DNA of 64,000 bases from Desulfobulbaceae bacterium (lineage in GTDB: Bacteria > Desulfobacterota > Desulfobulbia > Desulfobulbales > Desulfocapsaceae): NCBI GenBank assembly GCA_009773475.1, contig WSXV01000001.1:558001-622000 (forward strand). The letters are read 5' to 3'. Positions 36,233 through 44,368 of the stretch are shown piece after piece. How positions within the stretch are numbered: the first letter of the stretch is position 1; each line of letters starts with the position of its first letter. The notes under the pieces are model-generated. The model had not been told where the DNA came from, did no database searches, and saw nothing but the letters and a program-made list of their open reading frames with translations. Both the position numbers and the translations under genes were made by a program.

Positions 36233-36964
36233 ATGAGTCTTGATTCGCTGGTGCAGCAGAACAAACCGGAACTTTCGATGCTTGAGCAGACCCTGGGGTA
36301 TCGGTTTACTGATTTGCGCCTCTTGCAGAGGGCTTTGGTGCATACCTCTTACGCCTTTGAGAATTCTTTTTCAGGGGAGGATAATGAAACGCTTGAGTTT
36401 CTTGGCGATGCCGTGCTTGATCTGGTCGTGGGTGCGGCCTTGATTCATCGGTTTCCGGCGATGCGCGAAGGGGAATTAACCAGATTGCGGGCGGCACTGG
36501 TGAATGAGACCCATCTGGCGACCATGGCCCGCAATGTCGATCTGGGCAGATTCCTGAGTCTCGGAAAGGGCGAAGATGCCTCAAACGGGCGGAACAAGTC
36601 CTCCATTCTCTCCTGTGCCTATGAAGCGGTGGTTGGCGCCATCTTTGAAGATGGGGGCTATGCAACGGTGCGAGATTTTGTGCTCCGGTTTTTTGTCCCC
36701 GCCTTTGATGAAAGAAGAGATGACCTGCTCATCGCCGACGCCAAAAGCAGACTGCAGGAGACTCTGCAGGAACAGTTTAATGAGGCGCCTTCCTATCGGC
36801 TGGATCTGGAGGAGGGGCCATCCCATCAGAGAATCTTTACGGTCTCCGTGATTTTCCGGGAGAGTATTTTGGGAAGCGGCTCCGCCAGTTCTAAGAAAGA
36901 GGCGGAACAACGGGCCGCTGCCGCCACCCTTGCCGAGTATGATCAGATGATTGCCCGGTTGTAA
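36233..36964 (+). CDS. rnc: Ribonuclease III
   Basis: Cuts double-stranded RNA in rRNA and mRNA maturation. 243 aa. The RNase III domain has the signature NETLEFLGDAVLDLVVG (metal-binding Glu/Asp) and the second acidic site in YEAVVGAIFEDGG. The C-terminal dsRNA-binding domain has the pattern GSGSASSKKEAEQRAAAATL. Usual partners lepB/era are not adjacent. Confidence 0.96.
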   Translation: MSLDSLVQQNKPELSMLEQTLGYRFTDLRLLQRALVHTSYAFENSFSGEDNETLEFLGDAVLDLVVGAALIHRFPAMREGELTRLRAALVNETHLATMARNVDLGRFLSLGKGEDASNGRNKSSILSCAYEAVVGAIFEDGGYATVRDFVLRFFVPAFDERRDDLLIADAKSRLQETLQEQFNEAPSYRLDLEEGPSHQRIFTVSVIFRESILGSGSASSKKEAEQRAAAATLAEYDQMIARL

Positions 36965-37092
36965 GGAGGCTCCAGATGGCCAGGTGCAAGATTGAAGGAT
37001 AAGCGACATCATGCTATGGTGTACCTTGTTCAACGCCGCTAAAAACCCTTGATGTTTGTTTTTTTGTTAATAATTTTCATTGGATAGAAAAT

Positions 37093-37455
37093 ATGTACGG
37101 AGAAAAAAAGACCGGCCTGCGCCGTATCGTCAATGCCGCCGGGTATTCCTGGTCTGGTCTGAAGGCAGCCTGGCGGACGGAGGCGGCATTTCGCCAGGAA
37201 GTCCTGCTGGTGGTGATTTTACTGCCGCTGGCGTTGGTGCTCGGGGGAAATGGCGTGGAACGGGCTCTGCTGGTCAGCGCTTGTCTGGTGGTGGTGGTGG
37301 TGGAGCTCTTGAATTCCGCCATTGAAGCCGTGGTTGATCGTGTCGGCACGGAGCATCATCCACTCGCCGGGGCGGCGAAAGATATGGGGTCTGCGGCTGT
37401 TCTGGTCAGTCTGGTCATGGTAATGCTGGTGTGGGGGCTGGTCCTCTGTGGCTAA
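37093..37455 (+). CDS. dgkA: Diacylglycerol kinase (prokaryotic)
   Basis: Phosphorylates diacylglycerol to phosphatidate in the inner membrane, recycling the diacylglycerol left when phosphoethanolamine is moved to LPS or glucans. 120 aa with three membrane helices, the active-site stretch VVVVELLNSAIEAVVDRVG and the N-terminal amphipathic part GLKAAWRTEAAFRQE. Directly followed (58 bp) by an EptA-like gene, whose reaction would produce diacylglycerol; this makes a sensible pair. Confidence 0.95.
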   Translation: MYGEKKTGLRRIVNAAGYSWSGLKAAWRTEAAFRQEVLLVVILLPLALVLGGNGVERALLVSACLVVVVVELLNSAIEAVVDRVGTEHHPLAGAAKDMGSAAVLVSLVMVMLVWGLVLCG

Positions 37456-37513
37456 GGTTCTTCGTCTTTTTTTACATCTGCACTGCGATTTTATCCCTCT
37501 CATACAATAAACC

Positions 37514-39166
37514 ATGGCAATCAGTCCACCCAGCGAACACCCCATTTTCAAGGGGGTTAGAGGATTTATCCTGCATCCGGCGATGAACAGTATTCAGTTG
37601 AATCTGTTAATCTCGTTGTTGCTGGTCCTCTTCTATAATAATTCCTTCTGGGCGGAGATAGGAGAAATCTCGGCCCAATCCCAGCAGGATCGCTTTTTCC
37701 TCGGGTCCATCTTTTTTCTTCTGCTGGCCTTTTTCAATGGGTGCCTTTCCCTCGTAAGTTTTAAATATATTCTCAAGCCCTGCCTCGTTCTGCTTTTGCT
37801 TATTGCGAGCTTTGCCGCCTATTTCATGAAGACCTATGGCGTGATGATTGATCAGTCCATGGTCAAAACTGTCCTGACCACGGATCTGGAAAATATCTCG
37901 GAATTGCTGAGCGTGAAAATGCTCTATTATTTCGTGGTGCTGGGCCTGCTCCCTTCTCTTTTTGTGCTGCGCACGGAGATTCGGCGAAAGGGCTTTGTGC
38001 GGGAGTTGTTCATGGTATCGGGGACGGTTTTGATGAGTCTGGTGTGCATCGTTCTGATTCTGGTGCTTTTTTATAAGGACTACATCTCCCTTGGGAGAAA
38101 CTATAATTATGTCCGCCATCTGATTAATCCGGTGAGTTCTTTGTATGCCGCCGGCTCCAGTGTCAAAAAAAACCTGGCCGGCGGGAAGCTGATGGTGAGG
38201 CCCATTGGTGAAGATGCACGGGTGGGAAAACCATGGCAGGAAAGGGGCAAAAAGAATCTGGTGATCCTGGTGGTGGGTGAGGCGGCCCGGGCTCAAAATT
38301 TCTCCCTCAATGGCTATGCCAAGAAAACAAATCCTGCTCTGGAAAAAGAAGATGTGCTGAATTTTACCTCCATGGATTCCTGCGGTACGGCATCCTCTGT
38401 CTCCCTGCCCTGCATGTTTTCTCATTTTGGTCGGGATGCCTTCAGTGAATACAAGGCCCAGCGCCATGAGGGGCTCCTTGATGTCTTGTCACATGCCGGT
38501 GTTCAGGTCTTGTGGCGAGACAATAATTCTGGCTGCAAAGGGGTGTGTGACCGGGTGCAAACGGAGAATATGGCCAATCTCTGTCCCTTGGGGGAATGCC
38601 AGGATATGGTCTTGCTGGAGGGAATCCAGCAGTATCTCGATGAGAGTGACGGCGATACCGTCATTGTCCTGCATCAGAAAGGCAGTTACGGGCCGGGGTA
38701 TTATCGCCGGTCACCGCCCGAGTTCAAGACCTTTCTTCCTGAGTGCACCACCAATCAGCTTCAAGAGTGCCGGGCGGAAGAGCTGGTGAATGCCTATGAT
38801 AATACGATTCTCTATACGGATTATTTCCTGGCCCAGGTCATTGAGCTGCTCAAAACAAACAGCGGCCAATTCAATACTGCCATGCTCTATCTCTCTGCTT
38901 ACGGTGAGTCTCTGGGAGAAAAAAATATTTATCTGCATGGGCTTCCCTACGTGATTGCCCCGGACGAGCAGAAGCATGTTCCTTTTATCCTCTGGTTTGC
39001 GACCTCTTTCCTTGAGGGGAATGGTTTTGACCGGGCCTGTCTGCAGAAAAAGCTGAATGATCCACTGTCCCATGATACTCTTTTTCATTCTGTGCTGGGA
39101 TTGATGGGGGTTAAAACAGTGATGCTTGACAAGGAGCTTGATATCTTTGCCGATTGCCGCCGATAG
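37514..39166 (+). CDS. EptA-like phosphoethanolamine transferase with altered metal site
   Basis: 550 aa: about five N-terminal membrane helices, then a periplasmic sulfatase-fold domain. Nucleophile Thr292 is in MDSCGTASSVSLPCMFS and metal ligand Glu256 in VVGEAARAQNFSLNGY, both as in EptA. However, the usual SDHGES motif, whose Asp and His bind zinc, reads SAYGES (A462, Y463). GSHGP reads GSYGP (Y392). The late His475 in YLHGLPY is kept. So two zinc ligands and one substrate-site His are lost, while the fold and cysteines look intact. It is either a pseudoenzyme or an enzyme with a changed mechanism. An active EptA may exist elsewhere in the genome. Confidence 0.88.
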   Translation: MAISPPSEHPIFKGVRGFILHPAMNSIQLNLLISLLLVLFYNNSFWAEIGEISAQSQQDRFFLGSIFFLLLAFFNGCLSLVSFKYILKPCLVLLLLIASFAAYFMKTYGVMIDQSMVKTVLTTDLENISELLSVKMLYYFVVLGLLPSLFVLRTEIRRKGFVRELFMVSGTVLMSLVCIVLILVLFYKDYISLGRNYNYVRHLINPVSSLYAAGSSVKKNLAGGKLMVRPIGEDARVGKPWQERGKKNLVILVVGEAARAQNFSLNGYAKKTNPALEKEDVLNFTSMDSCGTASSVSLPCMFSHFGRDAFSEYKAQRHEGLLDVLSHAGVQVLWRDNNSGCKGVCDRVQTENMANLCPLGECQDMVLLEGIQQYLDESDGDTVIVLHQKGSYGPGYYRRSPPEFKTFLPECTTNQLQECRAEELVNAYDNTILYTDYFLAQVIELLKTNSGQFNTAMLYLSAYGESLGEKNIYLHGLPYVIAPDEQKHVPFILWFATSFLEGNGFDRACLQKKLNDPLSHDTLFHSVLGLMGVKTVMLDKELDIFADCRR

Positions 39167-39237
39167 CTTGGTTTTTCCCTTTTGGTGATGTTCCCATTTG
39201 ATGTTTTTTTGCGAAATTTTGTCCTGCTGATGTGTCT

Positions 39238-40353
39238 ATGCCCCTTGTCATTCCCATTTTCATTCCCCATCAAGGCTGTCCGCAACAGTGTCTTTTCTGC
39301 AATCAGCATTCGATAACGGGTAACCAGGAAGACCCTGACGATGTGGTCGCGCAGGTGCCCGTTGTTATCCGAGAATGGCTGGCCCGCTCCCGCAATTCAC
39401 AACCAGTGCAGGTAGCCTTCTTTGGCGGCTCCTTTACCTGTCTTCCCCAAAGTCGGCAGAAGGAACTGCTTGCAGCGGTTAGACCCTTTCTAAAGGCGCC
39501 GGGCATCGACGCCCAAGTGTCGCTCGCACCAGGGATGGATCAAGAGCGACAGGCGAGCCTTGATACCTCTGCATCGATTGCTTCTGGAAACACAGAAGAT
39601 CTGTCGGCACGGGTGGATTGTATCCGCATCTCCACCCGGCCGGATTGCGTCGATCCGGCGACCTGTTCCTTTCTCTGGTCGCATGGGGTTCGGATTGTTG
39701 AACTTGGCGTTCAGTCCCTTGACGACACGGTGTTGCAGGCCTCCCGTCGCGGTCATACCGCCGAACAATCCCGGCAGGCGGTGGCTCTGCTGCAGGCAGC
39801 GGGCATGGAGGTGGGGGTTCAGCTGTTGCCGGGCCTGCCTCTGGAGACGACGGGGGCATTCTTGAGGACGGTGCGGGAGGTGGCTGCCTTGGCTCCTTCC
39901 TTTGTTCGCCTCTACCCGGTACTGGTGGTTCAGCATTCAGGTCTTGCTGCCATGTACCATCGCGGCGCCTATCGACCCCTGTCCATGAACCGGGCCATTG
40001 CCATGAGCTGCCGGGCCAAAGAGATCCTGGAGGCGGCAGCCATCCGGGTGGTACGTATGGGATTGCAGCCGTCTGCATCCCTTGAACGGGAACTTGTGGC
40101 CGGGCCGTATCATCCGGCCTTTGGCGAGCTGGTGGCGGCCAGGATCTGGTTTAACAGGATCAGGCCTTTACTTGTAGGATGCCCGGATGGCAGGCGGCTG
40201 ACGGTGCGCGTTTCCCATCGCGATCTGTCAGCGGTTGTGGGCATGAAACGGTCAAATCTCCGCCGATTTGCGCAGTTGGGGCTTCTTGATCGACTGGAAA
40301 TACTAACGGATACAACTTTACCACGAGGAACATTGGAGTATGCTGTCAATTAA
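39238..40353 (+). CDS. Radical SAM protein (Elp3-like core)
   Basis: About 371 aa. The N-terminal radical SAM cluster motif is C14-X3-C18-X2-C21 (GCPQQCLFC), followed by FFGGSFTCLP (the GGE-like SAM loop), VELGVQSLDD and QLLPGLPLET. This arrangement is seen in the Elp3/MiaB-like radical SAM group that lies next to rnc in several deltaproteobacteria. The substrate is unknown. A Ser/Gln-rich insert near residues 95-120 looks non-conserved. GTG at 39232 is an alternative start. The end overlaps the ABC-F gene by 14 bp. Confidence 0.82.
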   Translation: MPLVIPIFIPHQGCPQQCLFCNQHSITGNQEDPDDVVAQVPVVIREWLARSRNSQPVQVAFFGGSFTCLPQSRQKELLAAVRPFLKAPGIDAQVSLAPGMDQERQASLDTSASIASGNTEDLSARVDCIRISTRPDCVDPATCSFLWSHGVRIVELGVQSLDDTVLQASRRGHTAEQSRQAVALLQAAGMEVGVQLLPGLPLETTGAFLRTVREVAALAPSFVRLYPVLVVQHSGLAAMYHRGAYRPLSMNRAIAMSCRAKEILEAAAIRVVRMGLQPSASLERELVAGPYHPAFGELVAARIWFNRIRPLLVGCPDGRRLTVRVSHRDLSAVVGMKRSNLRRFAQLGLLDRLEILTDTTLPRGTLEYAVN

Positions 40354-42310
40354 TCATCTGGATGTCCGCTTCGGCGAAAAACATCTGTTCAAAGATATCT
40401 CCCAGCGGGTGCATGCCGGCGACCGTATTGGTCTCATTGGGGTCAACGGGGCCGGAAAGTCCACCCTGCTCAAGATCATGGCCGGGGTTGCGGCCTGTGA
40501 TGACGGGGTGATCACCAAGTCCAAACACTTTACGGTGGGCTATTTGCCCCAGGAAAGCAGCGCCCTGGTTTCTGAAAACACCCTCTATCAGGAGGCGGAA
40601 AGCGCCTTTGATGAACTCCTGACCCTGCAGCAGGAGGTGGATTTTCTCCATGACCAGATGGCGGCCACCGATCATGACTCTGATCTCTTCACCGCCATGG
40701 TGGAGCGGCAGGGGGAGTTGCAGCATCAATTGGAAGGCCATGATATTTACTCCATCCGATCCCGGGTGGAGAAGGTGCTTATGGGACTTGGGTTCAAGCT
40801 GGCCGATCTTGAGGCGCCGGTCACCAGTTTCTCAGGCGGCTGGCTGATGCGCCTGATGCTGGCCAAGATGCTTCTGGTCTCTCCGTCGTTGCTCCTGCTG
40901 GACGAACCCACCAATCATCTGGATCTGGAGTCTCTGACCTGGGTGGAGGAATTTTTCCGCACCTGTCAGGGGGCTATGGTGATTATCTCCCATGATCGCA
41001 CCTTCCTTGACAAGATCACCAAGGCCACCTGGGAGTTGAGTATGGGTAAGCTCTCGGTGTTTAAGGGGAATTACTCCTATTATGTGCTGGAAAAGGCGGA
41101 GCGGCGGATCATTGAAAAGGGGGCCTATGATAATCAGCAGGCCAAGATCAAGCAGACCATGCGTTTTGTGGATCGTTTCCGGGCCAAATCCACCAAAGCC
41201 AAACAGGTGCAGAGCCGGGTGAAACAGCTGGAGAAGATCGACATGATTGAACTCTCCGACGATGAACAGCAGATTCGTTTCACCTTTCCGCCCGCCCCCG
41301 CCTGCGGCCGTGACGTCCTCGAGATCGAGGGCTTGAGCAAGAGTTATCAGGGACGGCAGATCTTCTCCGATGTCAACCTGCAGCTGCAGCGGGGCGACAA
41401 GGTGGCGGTGGTCGGGGTCAATGGCGCCGGAAAGTCCACCCTGCTCAAGATCATCAGCGGCCAGCTGGAGCATGAATCCGGTGAGATCAAGCTGGGCTAC
41501 AACGTCCAACTTTCCTATTTCGGCCAGCATCAGGCCCAGGAGTTGTCGCCCGTCCTCTCGGTCCTCGAGACCATGGGCCAGTCCGGGGCCGAGCTCACTG
41601 TCACCCGCACCCGTTCCCTGCTCGGGGCCTTTCTGTTTCGGGGAGAAGAGGTGGACAAGAAGGTGGCGGTACTCTCAGGTGGCGAAAAAAGTCGGCTGGC
41701 CCTGGCCAAGATGATCGCCAAACCGGCCAACTTGATGCTTCTGGATGAGCCCACCAACCATCTGGATATGAACTCCCAGGAGGTGCTGCAAGAGGCCATG
41801 GCCCAGTACGATGGCTGTATCATCGTGGTTTCCCATAATCGCTATTTCCTCGACAGCTTTGTCAACAAGGTGCTGATGGTGAAGGATGGTCAGGTGACTC
41901 TGCATGAGGGAAATGTGACGGAATATCTGCAGAAGATGGTCCTTGTGGAGGAGGAAAAGAAAAACATGGCCCCTCAGCTCCGAACTGCGACGGGTGGGGC
42001 CGGGGTGGAACATTCCCGGGAGTCTAAAAAAGAGCGGCGTCAGCAGGAGGCCCAGGAACGGCAGAAGAGGGGCAACAAGCTTGGGCCCTGGAAAAAGAAG
42101 GCGGAAGAGGCGGAAAAACAGATTGCCGGCCTCGAAGTCCGCAAGGAAGAACTGGAGATCCTGATGGCCGACCCTGATCTCTACCGCGACGAGGATGCCT
42201 GGAGCAAAACCAGTAGTGAGTATGATCAGTGCAAGATCCATCTGGAACGCTGGTACAGCCAGTGGGAAGAGGCGCAGGCGGAGATTGAGGATATCGAGGC
42301 TGCGTTATAG
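40340..42310 (+). CDS. ABC-F family ATPase (Uup/YheS-like)
   Basis: 656 aa with two ATPase domains and no membrane part, as in the ABC-F translation factors. Both Walker A sites read GVNGAGKSTLLKI. Signatures are SFSGGWLMRL and LSGGEKSRLAL, and both Walker B sites read LLDEPTNHLD. An interdomain linker of ~80 residues (RFRAKSTKAKQVQSR) contacts tRNA in ABC-F proteins. A charged C-terminal coiled coil (~560-650) resembles the Uup/YheS tail. It probably acts on stalled ribosomes. It is last of the native genes before the foreign island. Confidence 0.92.
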   Translation: MLSINHLDVRFGEKHLFKDISQRVHAGDRIGLIGVNGAGKSTLLKIMAGVAACDDGVITKSKHFTVGYLPQESSALVSENTLYQEAESAFDELLTLQQEVDFLHDQMAATDHDSDLFTAMVERQGELQHQLEGHDIYSIRSRVEKVLMGLGFKLADLEAPVTSFSGGWLMRLMLAKMLLVSPSLLLLDEPTNHLDLESLTWVEEFFRTCQGAMVIISHDRTFLDKITKATWELSMGKLSVFKGNYSYYVLEKAERRIIEKGAYDNQQAKIKQTMRFVDRFRAKSTKAKQVQSRVKQLEKIDMIELSDDEQQIRFTFPPAPACGRDVLEIEGLSKSYQGRQIFSDVNLQLQRGDKVAVVGVNGAGKSTLLKIISGQLEHESGEIKLGYNVQLSYFGQHQAQELSPVLSVLETMGQSGAELTVTRTRSLLGAFLFRGEEVDKKVAVLSGGEKSRLALAKMIAKPANLMLLDEPTNHLDMNSQEVLQEAMAQYDGCIIVVSHNRYFLDSFVNKVLMVKDGQVTLHEGNVTEYLQKMVLVEEEKKNMAPQLRTATGGAGVEHSRESKKERRQQEAQERQKRGNKLGPWKKKAEEAEKQIAGLEVRKEELEILMADPDLYRDEDAWSKTSSEYDQCKIHLERWYSQWEEAQAEIEDIEAAL

Positions 42311-42699
42311 CTGGAGATAAGTGTTTTTTCATAAATATTTGGTATCTATCCAGCACAGATTTTATTAAATAAAAAAGATATTATTAAACAATATGTTACA
42401 AATGTAGATACTCTGTTCGTGGTCAATCGTTTTTTCGCAAATTTAGGTTCATGCAGGCACTGCGCCAGGGACTTGTATCATATGAAGTTATCCAAAAACC
42501 ATATATCTTTTCAATCTGGATGATATGCAGAAAAGAGAATATTCATGCGTAGCAAATTTTTTAATATTTTTTAACGAAATATTGGTATGTTACCAGGATT
42601 TATCAGACTGACAAGGCAAAGAACCTGAGTTTGCTTGTAAAGAAAAACATGCATCACCCCGGCAAGTCGGGATGATATACAGATCCGTATAACTACTTG
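42311..42699. other. AT-rich spacer upstream of the RT cassette
   Basis: About 390 bp with no credible gene on either strand and a sharp drop in GC from the ABC-F gene. An imperfect stem (42310-42319 with 42343-42354) near its start may end the ABC-F transcript. No integron integrase or attI is present. A small CCCG/CGGG hairpin lies near 42657-42675. The sequence left of the cassette boundary does not fold as a full attC. Confidence 0.4.
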
Positions 42700-44337
42700 T
42701 TATCAATAGCAATACCATATGAACTTGGAACTATTATTAAAAGCTGGCTACTTTCCACGCGAATTGCCCCATCCTTTTAATTCTATAAATTTCTCCACGG
42801 TTGTTACTTCCACTGGAGTATCCCTGCCTGATGAATTCAATGTAAATCGAAACACTTCAATACCAGCCAATCACAACCTTGCTCGTGCAGGTGCTTTGCG
42901 TAGAAAACTAGAAATACCTAACCCGGTAAATTTTTACAGACTCTCAAATTTTATACACCAAAATAAAATAGACCTATTTTCTTATGCACAGCGTTCACCA
43001 TTCTCTCTTACTAAACCTGGTTCTGAACTTACCCCCAGAGCAATTAATCCCATCTACACTTTAAGCCGAAAGCCATTTGAAAGAGCGAAAATTAGAGCCT
43101 CATCAAGGTTCGTATTAAAAGCCGACATATCGAGATTTTATGGGTCAATATACAGTCATAGTATTCCTTGGGCAATACACACAAAGTCTGTAGCAAAAAC
43201 TAACAGGTCGCTCACTTTAATCGGGAATTCCTTTGACATGTTTGTAAGGAATTCTCAAGATGGTCAAACTATTGGCATTCCAATTGGCCCTGATACCTCT
43301 TTGCTAATAGCTGAAATCATCTTAGGTGCGGTTGATCAAAAAATAGGAAAAATGTTTGATGTGAAAGCATTTAGAACCATCGATGATTATGAGTTCGGTT
43401 TTAAATCATATGCTGAAGCAGAGAATTGCTTAGGATTATTACAAGAAGAGTTAAATCATTATGAGCTTTCGCTTAATCCTCGGAAAACTAAAATTCTAAA
43501 ACTACCTGATAGAATAGAACCTTTATGGAATTCTGAACTTAGAGCATTTACATTCAGAAATTCCAAAAAAGGTCAAGAGTCTGATCTGTTAAGGTATTTT
43601 GATTTTGCCTTTGAAATGGCGACAAAAGAACCTGACGAAAATATAATGAAATACGCCATATCAAGGTTGAATGGCGTTGAAATTTTAGAAGATAATTGGA
43701 CCTTATATCAATACCTACTATCCCAATGCTGTCTCATTGAACCTGGATCACTAAAGTTTGTAATTGAACAGCTTGCCCGGTACGAAAGTTCATTCTCTAT
43801 TGAAAAGCCAATATTCGAAGAGTGTTTCAACGGCTTGATTCGTTTTCATGCACCACTTGGACATGGTAGTGAGGTAGCATGGTCTACTTGGGGTGCCATT
43901 TTGTGTGAAGTTCCACTACACACTGAAACAGTCGACTCAATCTCGGTGATGGAAGATCCAGTTGTAGCATTACTTGCATTAGATGCTCAAAGAAAAGGTT
44001 TTTCCCCACCTGGGTATACTTTTGACCATTTTTCCACTCATATGACCAAAGATGATTTATATAATAATCACTGGCTATTAGCATATGAGGCAAATGTTAA
44101 AGGTTGGTTGCCCTCTGCAACAGCAATAGACAATGTAGACAGCGATCCATGTTTTAAATTTTTAAAAGATAACGGAGTATCTTTTTACGACGATACACTC
44201 AAAATTGATTGTGCAATTGTCAGACCTATTACAAGAAGAAGTCCCTTCGGCGGAGGGGGAGGTGGAGGAATTTATTAAATAATTTTGCTAACAAAATGTT
44301 TCACCGGACTCGCTGAAGCTCGCCGGTGAACTTACCG
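42700..44337 (+). mobile_element. Putative integron-type gene cassette carrying a reverse transcriptase
   Basis: The RT gene ends 6 bp before an attC-like site. If the cassette is cut at G|TT in that site (44337/44338) and at G|TT in GTTATCAA (42699/42700), the excised circle joins G to TTATCAA. That matches the reverse complement of R'' (TTGCTAAC) in 7 of 8 bases. The start codon lies 19 bp inside the left end, and one ORF fills the cassette, as is usual for integron cassettes. No integrase is nearby, so this may be a cluster lacking an integrase or an insertion at a secondary site. Confidence 0.65.
42719..44278 (+). CDS. Reverse transcriptase of the defence-associated (UG/Abi-like) type
   Basis: 519 aa. 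RT motifs: A, VLKADISRFYGSIYSHSIPW (D136); B, GQTIGIPIGPDTSLL (residues ~183-195); C, RTIDDYEFGF (D222, D223); D, SLNPRKTKI. The HSIPWA and GIPIGPDTS wording is typical of Abi/unknown-group RTs. A ~250-residue, mostly helical C-terminal region without a maturase, HNH or integrase domain follows. The tail is RRSPFGGGGGGGIY, seven glycines and a terminal Tyr. AT-rich codon use sets it apart from its neighbours. It is not a group II intron RT (no maturase or intron RNA; the attC lies 6 bp after the stop) and no msr/msd retron RNA is seen. Probable phage-defence RT; the exact DRT class is not resolved. Confidence 0.88.
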   Translation: MNLELLLKAGYFPRELPHPFNSINFSTVVTSTGVSLPDEFNVNRNTSIPANHNLARAGALRRKLEIPNPVNFYRLSNFIHQNKIDLFSYAQRSPFSLTKPGSELTPRAINPIYTLSRKPFERAKIRASSRFVLKADISRFYGSIYSHSIPWAIHTKSVAKTNRSLTLIGNSFDMFVRNSQDGQTIGIPIGPDTSLLIAEIILGAVDQKIGKMFDVKAFRTIDDYEFGFKSYAEAENCLGLLQEELNHYELSLNPRKTKILKLPDRIEPLWNSELRAFTFRNSKKGQESDLLRYFDFAFEMATKEPDENIMKYAISRLNGVEILEDNWTLYQYLLSQCCLIEPGSLKFVIEQLARYESSFSIEKPIFEECFNGLIRFHAPLGHGSEVAWSTWGAILCEVPLHTETVDSISVMEDPVVALLALDAQRKGFSPPGYTFDHFSTHMTKDDLYNNHWLLAYEANVKGWLPSATAIDNVDSDPCFKFLKDNGVSFYDDTLKIDCAIVRPITRRSPFGGGGGGGIY

Positions 44338-44344
44338 TTATGCG
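44285..44344 (+). repeat. attC-like recombination site
   Basis: 60 bp with R'' TTGCTAAC (44285-44292), an inverted pair TTCACCGG (44300-44307) and CCGGTGAA (44323-44330) around a 15-nt loop, then CTTACC and R' GTTATGCG (44337-44344). Unequal spacers between R and stem would leave extrahelical bases when the bottom strand folds, as integron integrases require. TAACAA at the left and GTTATGC at the right are common attC ends. Confidence 0.75.
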
Positions 44345-44368
44345 TATTAAAAAGATAAAGGAGAAACA

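Noticed and set aside
42719..44278. Group IIC (attC-targeting) intron or retron
   Set aside because: Group IIC introns insert at attC sites, so I checked. The RT has no maturase domain, the attC starts 6 bp after the stop leaving no room for domains V/VI, and no msr/msd-like inverted RNA region lies beside the gene.
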